Shown one piece after another: positions 1 to 5,652 of a stretch of 6,834 bases of DNA (its first letter is position 1; each line of letters opens with the position of its first letter). The DNA is from Parcubacteria group bacterium SW_6_46_9. Its GTDB lineage: Bacteria > Patescibacteriota > Minisyncoccia > Phycocordibacterales > SW-6-46-9. The notes under the pieces are model-generated. The model made no database searches. It worked only from the letters and a program-made list of their open reading frames with translations, and had not been told where the DNA came from. Position numbers and translations under genes: made by a program. The DNA lies in assembly GCA_003022255.1 (NCBI GenBank), contig PXPA01000026.1, positions 1-6,834 on the forward strand. The letters run 5' to 3'.

Positions 1-2531
1 CAACCACTGATGCTACATCGAGCCCTTCTGCCACCAGCTCGACGGCAAGAAGCACACTAGAGTACGGAAACCCTCAGCCAGCTCCGAACTCTCCAGCAAC
101 AACGACAAATACTACATCAAGTGCTTCTGCCACAAGTTCACAAACGCAAGTTCCTGATTCGTGGAAGACATATGAAAATGAGGAGTGGGGGTTTAAAATT
201 TCAGCACCGGTAAGGTTTGAGATTAAGTTTGATATAAACACAAAATCTGCGAGGAGCAACGGAGAAATGGCTCCCATTCGCCCGGAACCTGTGCTGAGTA
301 TTAATAATACTGATCATAAAGCTCATACAGTTTCTGCACCAGGAGACATACATGTTGATATAAAACCCGCCGGTGAAGTAGGGTATCAACTTCCAAACGG
401 TGTTTCGGCGGCCTGTGAAGAAAGGGGCCTCTTACGTGTTGCCGGTCGGGAAGTACCGAAATGCTTTATGAAAGGAAACGACAATGTTCCGTTTAAGTAT
501 TATGTTGAAGTACCTACTGAAACTAGAGTTTTTCTGATGAGATGTGATACTGGAGGGGGTGGCTATGGGGGTAGCGGGCCTGCTCTCAATAAAAATGAGT
601 CACGGTCTGTGATGGAATTATGTGATCGCATTTTATCTACTCTAGAAATCTTTTCTCCAAGTGAAGAAGGTATTTGGAAAGCAGATAAGGAGCAGGTGCC
701 TGATTCGTGGGGTGCATATAAAAATGACAAATGGGGCTTTGCTTTGCAATACCCTCAAGATGTTTACGGAAATTTTCAAGTAGAAAGCCAGTACAGTTAT
801 GGCAGTCCATGGTCGGCACGAGTAACGGCCGAAAAACATCCAGTCATTGAAGTAAGTGCACACAGGCTAGATGAGTATGAGTTTGCTGAACCCAACGGGC
901 AAATATACGGCTATCAATTGGACAACAAAAATTCGTGGATTACTGAAATTGGGTCGGAAGAAGCATACGAACCACCGACAGTTTCCACTCGCTCCGGAAG
1001 TGCGTATAAATTTGAGCGTGGCGTTATTGGCGAAACAGCTGATGTATATGCTATACCCGATGAGACTAGGAATGTCATGTTCACTATTAAGTTTATCTAC
1101 AACACGATACAGGATAGTGACGACTACACAACGCAAACCGTAGATCAAAAAGCTATCGTATCGAGTTTTATAAGCCGTGCAAACGGAAAAGTTATAGAAG
1201 ACACTCTTTCGACCAAAGGTATCAAAGATCAGTATGAAGACGGATTAGCAGAAAAAATCGCCAAGGAAAGAAATAAACCTTTTATTGAAGTTTCCGAAGC
1301 CAAACCGATGGATTTTGTCCGCTGGGATTATAACAATGACGGAGAAAAGTCTATTGCTGTTGTTAACATAAAATCATCTACAGATCCGGAGAAAGATCTT
1401 GTTCAGGAAGTTGTCATATTCGATATTGGGAACCAGGATCAACTTTCTAACCCTCAAGTTGTGTGGGAGCAAAGTTATTCTGCAGGTAATGGTGTGTTTT
1501 GGGATAAGGTACGTTTGAGCACGACTACACACAACGGGAGGGCAGTTCTCAAAAATACTAAACAGTTTAGTAACGAAACCGCTAAAGAGAATCATTTCGT
1601 TCATTACAGAAATGGATCATTTTATGACGCGTATAGCCTCGCAAAAGTAGATAAGCAGGCATTCTTATCTGATATTAATAAGCAGTATACGGAGGAACTG
1701 CTGTCTGACCCGGCATTTGTAAAAGAGGGGTCATCAGTAAAAGGCGGCCAGACGTATGAGATAACTGCTAAAAATAGAGAACCAGTCGATTTTGTCCGCT
1801 GGGACCATGACGATGACGGGGAAAAGTCGCTGGCGGTGTTAAACAGAGCCGGGAACGTTTTTGAGCTGATACTCTTTGGTATAAACAAAGACAAGGAAAT
1901 TTCTAATCCGCGACGGATTGATGAACGAGGGTCCGCTACGTGGGTATGGAGAAGCGCTGATCTAGAAGTTGTCGGTACGTATCAAGGTAAATTTGTGCGT
2001 AGTAAAATATGGATCGGTAATTCAGCACCGCATGTCTATTATTACTCTTTTCAGGACGGAAGCTTTGAAAATCGTGGTCGCAAAACGGCCGAAGTAGGCA
2101 GTGAGTGTGAAGTTGGTTTTGTTTATCCGAAAGGAGATACAGTGCTAAATCAGGGCAAAATATACGAAGTCCGCTGGAAGGACTTGTTTAATGATGTTAG
2201 CAGGACAAGAATCAATCCAGTAGTATCTCGTCGGGATATCAAAATAATCAATGAAAACGAGGAAGTGATTGGAAAACTGAAGACCGGACATGGCCTTGGA
2301 CAAGCCGCGGAGTGGCAGTCACTACGAGTGCTTAATCTTGACGGTGACTCATTGACTGATGAGGGAAGACTGGTGGAGCCAGGGAAGTATAAATTGCGAG
2401 CTGATTATTACACCGGCTACAAGATAATGGATGTGATCTTTCCGACAAAAAGGCGAATGACACGCACTATGAAAACATACTTGAAAGTGAATGGTTTACT
2501 GTCACTAAGTAACTATAGTTGCGTTTGCTAG
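1..2531 (+). CDS. Large secreted/cell-surface repeat protein, 5' partial, C-terminus probably frameshifted
   Basis: The reading frame is open from base 3 with no start in sight, so the N-terminus (probably a signal peptide or lipobox) lies outside the window; 842 residues are visible. It begins with a Ser/Thr/Ala-rich linker (visible residues 1-48). Two related modules follow, each opening with VPDSW, then Y-x-N-x-x-W-G-F and a proline (from about residues 50 and 232), resembling PsbP-like lipoprotein domains. Next come two segments with the motif D-F-V-R-W-D followed by an aspartate-rich D-x-[ND]-x-D-G loop (near residues 442 and 601), a likely calcium-binding loop of FG-GAP/VCBS type. From residue 702 the sequence resembles a Kre9/KNH-like beta domain. 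The last 30 or so residues in frame look foreign; the -1 frame gives a proper domain ending and a stop at 2510-2512. A role at the cell surface, perhaps adhesion, is inference. No enzyme motif was seen. Confidence 0.8.
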   Translation, partial: TTDATSSPSATSSTARSTLEYGNPQPAPNSPATTTNTTSSASATSSQTQVPDSWKTYENEEWGFKISAPVRFEIKFDINTKSARSNGEMAPIRPEPVLSINNTDHKAHTVSAPGDIHVDIKPAGEVGYQLPNGVSAACEERGLLRVAGREVPKCFMKGNDNVPFKYYVEVPTETRVFLMRCDTGGGGYGGSGPALNKNESRSVMELCDRILSTLEIFSPSEEGIWKADKEQVPDSWGAYKNDKWGFALQYPQDVYGNFQVESQYSYGSPWSARVTAEKHPVIEVSAHRLDEYEFAEPNGQIYGYQLDNKNSWITEIGSEEAYEPPTVSTRSGSAYKFERGVIGETADVYAIPDETRNVMFTIKFIYNTIQDSDDYTTQTVDQKAIVSSFISRANGKVIEDTLSTKGIKDQYEDGLAEKIAKERNKPFIEVSEAKPMDFVRWDYNNDGEKSIAVVNIKSSTDPEKDLVQEVVIFDIGNQDQLSNPQVVWEQSYSAGNGVFWDKVRLSTTTHNGRAVLKNTKQFSNETAKENHFVHYRNGSFYDAYSLAKVDKQAFLSDINKQYTEELLSDPAFVKEGSSVKGGQTYEITAKNREPVDFVRWDHDDDGEKSLAVLNRAGNVFELILFGINKDKEISNPRRIDERGSATWVWRSADLEVVGTYQGKFVRSKIWIGNSAPHVYYYSFQDGSFENRGRKTAEVGSECEVGFVYPKGDTVLNQGKIYEVRWKDLFNDVSRTRINPVVSRRDIKIINENEEVIGKLKTGHGLGQAAEWQSLRVLNLDGDSLTDEGRLVEPGKYKLRADYYTGYKIMDVIFPTKRRMTRTMKTYLKVNGLLSLSNYSCVC
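12..146 (+). repeat. Two copies of a Ser/Thr-rich linker repeat
   Basis: Bases 12-44 and 111-146 encode near-identical Ser/Thr/Ala-rich peptides (ATSSPSATSST and TTSSASATSSQ), about 99 bases apart. The two DNA copies differ mostly at third codon positions, so the duplication is not very recent. Such linkers usually separate a membrane anchor from folded outer domains, and they can gain or lose copies. Confidence 0.6.
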
Positions 2532-2618
2532 GAACGTCTATTTGATTGACGGTTGAGGTAGAGTTAATTCTTACTGCGATACCGTCTGTCAGCTTTTCAG
2601 ATGCTATTATTGTTGTGT

Positions 2619-3413
2619 ATGAGGTCTGGGAAAAAACTGGTACAAGCAATTCTAATGATCATGATTGTAGCACTGCTGCCGGCAGCAGTGTCTGCCCAAG
2701 AGAATGAGCAAGGGGTCCGGTCGGCAACGATTGATGCTGAATTACAACCGGACGGCTCACTGCTGGTGACAGAAAAACTTCAGTATGATATTGGATCTGT
2801 ACCCCAAACAGGATTTGTTCGCCGGTTAACTGCACCAGCAAACGGGAGTATTGCGGTTAATTCAGTAATTAGGGATGGATTGGATGATGATTTTGCCACC
2901 ACGCAAGCAGGATCAGTAAAGCGAGTTATTATTGGCACAGAGGGGGTGGAAATAACCGGCGAGCACAACTACGAAATTTCTTATGATATCAGTAATGTGC
3001 TCGCACGCGGGAGTGATCTTGCCCAGCTTACGTGGACAGTATTTGATAACACGAGGGTCGCCGCTGAAAATATTACTATCAATTTTTCTTCACCACTCAA
3101 TATTTCCAGTGTGGTTTGCCGAATTGAGCCAAACGAGCAAGGATGTCCGGTAGAAAAAACCAGCGGCAGTTTTACCGTCACCCTTGATGAGTTACCGTCA
3201 GGTAAGTCACTCGTGCTGCAAGCTACGTTACCAGCGGACCAACTTTCTTATGATCCTCCTTCTGCCGATGACGGAGAGAATACCTGGTTTTGGCTTCTGG
3301 TGTTTGGGATTATGTTGGCCGGTGGTTGCTTTGCAATGTACTGGTGGGTGCTTGCTGATGATGAAGGTGATAATCAGCAGTCGATGCCGGAACACATTGA
3401 TTCACTTTCGTAG
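2619..3413 (+). CDS. DUF2207-type secreted protein with a single C-terminal membrane anchor
   Basis: The protein has 264 residues from the ATG at 2619. That start gives a textbook signal peptide: MRSGKK, then the hydrophobic run LVQAILMIMIVALLPAA and a VSA/QE cleavage site. An in-frame ATG at 2601 would add six residues (MLLLLC) before the basic region; neither start has a Shine-Dalgarno sequence. The mature part carries the DUF2207 N-terminal signature: an alternating strand ending in DGSLLVTEKLQYD, then GFVRRL where the family has G-[IF]-x-R-x-[IL]. A tryptophan-rich membrane segment (WFWLLVFGIMLAGGCFAMYWW) sits about 40 residues before the end and is followed by an acidic cytoplasmic tail. 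Classical DUF2207 proteins are about twice as long with more membrane segments, so this is a short form. The exported domain should lie outside the cell. It is coupled to the M48 protease gene two bases downstream. The biochemical function of DUF2207 is unknown. Confidence 0.8.
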   Translation: MRSGKKLVQAILMIMIVALLPAAVSAQENEQGVRSATIDAELQPDGSLLVTEKLQYDIGSVPQTGFVRRLTAPANGSIAVNSVIRDGLDDDFATTQAGSVKRVIIGTEGVEITGEHNYEISYDISNVLARGSDLAQLTWTVFDNTRVAAENITINFSSPLNISSVVCRIEPNEQGCPVEKTSGSFTVTLDELPSGKSLVLQATLPADQLSYDPPSADDGENTWFWLLVFGIMLAGGCFAMYWWVLADDEGDNQQSMPEHIDSLS

Positions 3414-3415
3414 TT

Positions 3416-4315
3416 ATGCCGACGCTTTATAACCAACAATCAACAAACACCTACAAAACCTGGGGGCTTGTCGGTGGATTTTTGGTGTTTATTATTCTTT
3501 TAGGATGGGGAGCAAGCTGGTACTTTCAGTCACGCGCGATTTTGTATGGGGCGGTAATTTTTTCGTTGGTAATGAACGTTGGAGCCTTTTGGTTTTCACA
3601 CAAAGTCGCTTTAAAATCAGCCGGTGCTAATCCTGCTCCAGAAGAGCAATTTTCGGAGCTACATAATATTGTAGAAAATCTTAGCATTACTGCCGGAATT
3701 GATAAGCCGGACGTGTACGTGATTGAAGATCAGTCTCCGAACGCGTTTGCCACCGGACGCAACGAAGAAACCGCGGCGGTTGCCGTAACTACTGGTTTGC
3801 TGGATATGCTTGAACGCAGTGAGTTGGAGGGGGTAATAGCCCACGAGATAGCACACATCACCAACAACGATATTCTGCTGTCCTCAATGGTGGTTGTGTT
3901 AGTTGGGTTTGTTACTTTACTTTCAGATTTTTTCTTGCGTTGGTCTTTGTTTGGCGGTGGTAATCGTGATGGTCGGGTTGGATTAATTATGACAATAGTT
4001 GGTATTGCCTTAGCAATCTTGTCCCCAATTGCGGCAACAGCAATCCAGATGACAATCTCCCGCAAACGGGAGTTTTTGGCTGATGCCTCCGGGGCTTTGC
4101 TGACTCGGTATCCGGAAGGGCTGGCAAATGCCTTAAAAAAGATTGACAAGGCGGCGAGTCAGCAGCCGCTCAAGCGAGCTAATCATGCCACAAGTCATAT
4201 GTACATCGAGAATCCGTTTGGCGGTGAAGACAGCGAACCAAGCTTTTTTGATAAGCTTTTTATGACCCATCCGCCAACCAGCGAGCGGGTAGAGGCCTTG
4301 ATGGATCAGCGGTAA
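3416..4315 (+). CDS. htpX: M48 family membrane zinc metalloprotease, HtpX-like
   Basis: This 299-residue protein is close to the usual HtpX length. It has two N-terminal membrane segments (about residues 17-33 and 41-60), then a cytoplasmic catalytic region. The zinc site is visible: HEIAH at residues 143-147, with H143 and H147 as ligands and E144 as the catalytic base, and the third ligand E219 in REFLADASGA. The M48 signature before it, PNAFATGR, is intact. Two more hydrophobic stretches lie between the HEIAH and E219 (near 155-172 and 189-211), and the protein ends in the usual THPPTSERVEAL. Family knowledge: HtpX degrades misfolded or damaged inner-membrane proteins together with FtsH. 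Its ATG lies two bases after the DUF2207 stop and has no Shine-Dalgarno sequence, which suggests translational coupling; the DUF2207 protein may be its partner or substrate (inference). No missing residue or break was seen. Confidence 0.95.
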   Translation: MPTLYNQQSTNTYKTWGLVGGFLVFIILLGWGASWYFQSRAILYGAVIFSLVMNVGAFWFSHKVALKSAGANPAPEEQFSELHNIVENLSITAGIDKPDVYVIEDQSPNAFATGRNEETAAVAVTTGLLDMLERSELEGVIAHEIAHITNNDILLSSMVVVLVGFVTLLSDFFLRWSLFGGGNRDGRVGLIMTIVGIALAILSPIAATAIQMTISRKREFLADASGALLTRYPEGLANALKKIDKAASQQPLKRANHATSHMYIENPFGGEDSEPSFFDKLFMTHPPTSERVEALMDQR

Positions 4316-4393
4316 TGGCTACGGTTAGATATTAAGCTTGGGCTTACAAACTATGAGCAGTGCTGGTGACGCATGGGCGGGCGGTAGATAACA

Positions 4394-4630
4394 TTACGCA
4401 AAGTGCTTATTTACGAAAGCTCTTCCGGAGCCAGATTTCAAATACTTTTCAAATTCAAAAGCTTTGCACTTGCTTTTAAAAGCCGTATAGCACATAAGCT
4501 CTACAGGCAGTCTGTCCTTAGTGGATTGAACCTGACCTTTGTTGTGGCGTTTTAATCTATCATTGAGGTTATTAGTGCAGCCAGTGTAGATACTATTATC
4601 TTCACACCGAAGGTTGTATACGTAATGCAT
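4394..4630 (-). CDS. Small GIY-YIG domain protein (UPF0213/YhbQ-like putative nuclease)
   Basis: This is a 78-residue single-domain protein, in the size range of stand-alone GIY-YIG proteins. The core is intact: the GIY half is YVYNL (residues 3-7), the YIG half is YTG (15-17), followed by CTNNLNDRLKRHN with the catalytic-type arginine R25 and H29. The conserved helix EFEKYLKSGSG (59-69) carries the metal-binding-type glutamate E61. Members of this group are predicted to nick or cleave branched or damaged DNA; stand-alone copies are common in small genomes and their substrate is mostly unknown. It faces the htpX gene tail to tail, 78 bases away. Upstream, on its own strand, lie the hairpin-rich segment and the tRNA-Ser gene. 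A GATAAT hexamer at 4642-4647 lies 11 bases before the ATG and might be a -10 box, but no -35 box was found. No Shine-Dalgarno sequence. Confidence 0.88.
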   Translation of the reverse strand: MHYVYNLRCEDNSIYTGCTNNLNDRLKRHNKGQVQSTKDRLPVELMCYTAFKSKCKAFEFEKYLKSGSGRAFVNKHFA

Positions 4631-4648
4631 ATGATTTTCACATTATCA

Positions 4649-4707
4649 CGCCTTCGCAAGCTCTAGCGGACTGTGTCCGCTGTAGCTCGCTTCGGCGAGC
4701 GAAGGCG
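4649..4707. repeat. REP-like cloverleaf of nested inverted repeats
   Basis: The outer arms, CGCCTTCGC (4649-4657) and GCGAAGGCG (4699-4707), are perfectly complementary. Inside lie two further perfect hairpins: AGCGGAC/GTCCGCT (4665-4671, 4675-4681, loop TGT) and GCTCGC/GCGAGC (4685-4690, 4695-4700), the latter closed by a C(TTCG)G tetraloop. The second hairpin is preceded by GTAG, the tetranucleotide that marks many REP elements. It sits just upstream of the GIY-YIG gene. It could be a REP/BIME-like element or a folded RNA; there is no T-run to make it a terminator. Confidence 0.6.
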
Positions 4708-4737
4708 GAGAGGGTGGGAATCTCACATAAACACAAT

Positions 4738-4817
4738 TTCGTTTTCAGCCTTTCACTTTTAAACCGGCGGTTTTCAACGTCAGTCTTCGGCAGACTGCTT
4801 TCCAACATGAAAACGAA
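4738..4817. repeat. 80-base segment closed by a 10-bp inverted repeat, with two inner hairpins
   Basis: TTCGTTTTCA (4738-4747) and TGAAAACGAA (4808-4817) are perfect complements. Between them are a 5-bp hairpin AAACC/GGTTT (4761-4773) and a 6-bp hairpin CAGTCT/AGACTG (4781-4797). The right arm runs directly into the tRNA T-arm copy at 4819. The segment may be an RNA fold or the remains of an inserted element; no known family was recognised. Confidence 0.4.
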
Positions 4818-4818
4818 G

Positions 4819-4833
4819 GTTCGAATCTCTCCC
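4819..4833 (+). repeat. Inverted copy of the tRNA-Ser T-arm
   Basis: These 15 bases (GTTCGAATCTCTCCC) are the exact reverse complement of 4865-4879, which is the T-loop, T-stem and acceptor junction of the tRNA-Ser gene. The copy points towards the tRNA, 31 bases away. Its upstream side (GAAGG) does not pair properly with CTCTC, and no matching acceptor 5' strand was found, so it is a fragment and not a second working tRNA. Confidence 0.65.
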
Positions 4834-4858
4834 TCGTCCTCATTCATGTTATTCATTG

Positions 4859-4946
4859 CGGAGGGGGAGAGATTCGAACTCTCGGTACGCTATAAACGTA
4901 CACACGCTTTCCAGGCGTGCCCAATCGACCGCTCTGGCACCCCTCC
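4859..4946 (-). tRNA. tRNA-Ser (anticodon GGA)
   Basis: This is a complete class II tRNA of 88 nt that decodes UCC and UCU. Read on the - strand: a 7-bp acceptor stem GGAGGGG/CCCCTCC (4940-4946 with 4860-4866) and discriminator G at 4859; U8; a 3-bp D-stem CCA/TGG with GAGCGG in its loop; anticodon stem CACGC/GCGTG with loop CTGGAAA, so the anticodon GGA is complementary to 4910-4912; a long variable arm GTACG/CGTAC (4885-4901), the hallmark of serine tRNAs; and T-arm GAGAG-TTCGAAT-CTCTC (4867-4883). All stems are perfectly paired. CCA is not encoded (CAA follows the discriminator), so the end must be added by CCA-adding enzyme. A TATAAT box lies seven bases upstream. Confidence 0.97.
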
Positions 4947-4983
4947 CAAATAAATTATAACGAATCGGTGCCAGACCGCTCGA
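4925..4983. repeat. Inverted copy of the tRNA-Ser D-arm in its upstream flank
   Basis: Bases 4967-4983 (GGTGCCAGACCGCTCGA) are complementary at 15 of 17 positions to the tRNA segment 4925-4941. In a transcript that starts upstream of the tRNA, this leader could pair with the tRNA's D-arm and acceptor junction and compete with the cloverleaf. Confidence 0.55.
4954..4959 (-). promoter_or_regulatory. Putative -10 box of the tRNA-Ser gene
   Basis: The - strand reads TATAAT, a perfect consensus, ending eight bases before the first base of the mature tRNA. Transcription would start at or next to the mature 5' end, leaving almost no leader. No good -35 box is present at 16-18 bases; TTGTCG lies about 21 bases upstream. 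A second TATAAT (5113-5118, - strand) precedes the partial tRNA copy at 5081-5095. Confidence 0.45.
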
Positions 4984-5079
4984 CAAGTCGTCCTCCTATC
5001 ACTTGTCTCGCAAGGCGAGACATTCGTGATTTCGCCTGCGGCGAACCGGATAAAAAAGAAAACTGATTCTTTTTTATCC
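4981..5079. repeat. Block of three perfect hairpins
   Basis: Three stem-loops follow closely: TGTCTCGC/GCGAGACA (5004-5022, 8 bp, loop AAG), TTCGCC/GGCGAA (5031-5045, 6 bp, loop TGC) and GGATAAAAAAGAA/TTCTTTTTTATCC (5048-5079, 13 bp, loop AACTGA). Flanking GACAAGT (4982-4988) and ACTTGTC (5001-5007) can pair in an alternative fold. The 13-bp stem is almost all A-T. It has a T-rich 3' arm, but no T-run follows the stem on either strand, so a classical terminator is not supported. The block lies between the tRNA and the partial copy of its 5' end. Confidence 0.6.
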
Positions 5080-5080
5080 A

Positions 5081-5095
5081 CTCTGGCACCCCTCC
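5081..5095 (-). repeat. Direct copy of the tRNA-Ser 5' end
   Basis: The - strand reads GGAGGGGTGCCAGAG, identical to the first 15 bases of the tRNA-Ser gene (4932-4946) and in the same orientation, 149 bases upstream. The next bases (TGGA against CGGT) are still partly alike. After that the sequence turns into the A/T hairpin and no other tRNA arm follows. It could be a truncated tRNA duplicate or a direct repeat made by insertion of the block between the copies. Confidence 0.7.
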
Positions 5096-5163
5096 AACAA
5101 TTTACTGCTTGTATTATAGCGAAAAATCAACCTGATTTCATCTTTTCGCATTACTAGTCGTTT

Positions 5164-5290
5164 GCACCCCGCTTCTCACGTACAAAGCCGGGTTAGCCAG
5201 CGCTGCTGCGCGACACTCTCGTCGCTGTGATTTCAGCAAAGCTGAAAACCATGCTCACAGCACTCCGAGAGGCACGTGAGAGCGGGGTGC
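5164..5290. repeat. Long branched inverted repeat (structured element, possible ncRNA or MITE-like element)
   Basis: The outer arms, 5164-5181 and 5274-5290, pair over 17 bp with a single bulged T (5173 or 5174). Inside are CTCTCG/CGAGAG (5216-5221, 5266-5271), GCTGTGA/TCACAGC (5224-5230, 5255-5261) and, at the tip, TTTCAGC/GCTGAAA (5231-5237, 5241-5247). A side branch GCGC-TGCT-GCGC lies on the left (5200-5213). About 127 bases thus fold into one branched structure that is more GC-rich than its right flank. No T-run follows on either strand, so it is not a simple terminator. I do not recognise it as tmRNA, SRP RNA, 5S or a known riboswitch. Confidence 0.6.
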
Positions 5291-5580
5291 TCACTCAGTT
5301 ACGACATGTCCGAAATTTATGATGCAAACTAATTTCGCTAAGTAATTGCCAGAATTATATAATCAAAAAAATATAAGACCGTACCTGCGAACCTTGCAGA
5401 GCTCTCTAACAAGGAGCGCTCTCTTGATTTAAGCATGCCCAGAACTTTGCGACGTACACTATAGTTCAGCTAAGAAAATGCCGGTAACTCCTGTATTCTT
5501 AATCCTATACACCATCTTCGATAGCGCACATCCAAATTAAAGATTACGAAATTAAGAGCTTAGTAAAATACACCCAAAGA
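5291..5580. other. AT-rich intergenic stretch without a recognised gene
   Basis: No credible coding region was found on either strand and no tRNA-like fold. It contains scattered short direct repeats (GAGCTCTC and GAGCGCTCTC near 5400-5424) and runs of A and T. The composition falls clearly below that of the neighbouring genes. It separates the structured element from the promoter of the reductase gene. Confidence 0.5.
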
Positions 5581-5609
5581 TTTACCCCTAGATGATTTAC
5601 AATTATAAT
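5581..5609 (+). promoter_or_regulatory. Putative promoter of the aldo/keto reductase gene
   Basis: TTTACC (5581-5586) and a perfect TATAAT (5604-5609) are separated by 17 bases, the optimal sigma-70 spacing. Transcription would start near 5616 and leave a leader of about 37 bases. No Shine-Dalgarno sequence lies before the ATG at 5653. The leader contains a near-direct repeat, CGTTAATTT and TGTTAATTT. Confidence 0.5.
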
Positions 5610-5652
5610 TAATTACCGAACACGTTAATTTCATGTTAATTTTTTACGTATT

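Noticed and set aside
871..1143. Open frame of 90 codons on the + strand, and its - strand counterpart at 867-1148
   Set aside because: Both are shadows in the large surface protein gene, whose repeats run through this region in the main frame.
2444..2453. A5 run as a programmed -1 frameshift site
   Set aside because: The heptamer is not a strong slippery sequence, no downstream stem-loop is evident, and the meaningful -1 reading already begins near 2423, upstream of the run.
2542..2570. TTGATT and TAATTC with a 17-base spacer as a promoter for the DUF2207 gene
   Set aside because: The -10 match is poor (two of six), so it is not supported.
3730..4149. Open frame of 139 codons on the - strand
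   Set aside because: It lies entirely inside the htpX gene, whose motifs are certain, and has no recognisable domain.
4333..4346. Hairpin TAAGC-TTGG-GCTTA between htpX and the GIY-YIG gene as a terminator
   Set aside because: Only 5 bp, A/T-rich, and no T-run follows on either strand.
4781..4797. Hairpin CAGTC-TTCGGCA-GACTG that looks like an anticodon arm with CGG (Pro), upstream of a T-arm-like sequence
   Set aside because: Position 37 would be C instead of G, the T-stem does not pair, and no acceptor or D-arm can be built around it, so I do not call a second tRNA.
4714..4953. Open frame on the + strand of 79 codons (ends in SVRYKRTHAFQACPIDRSGTPPK)
   Set aside because: It reads through the antisense of the tRNA-Ser gene; such translated tRNA antisense is a known annotation artefact.
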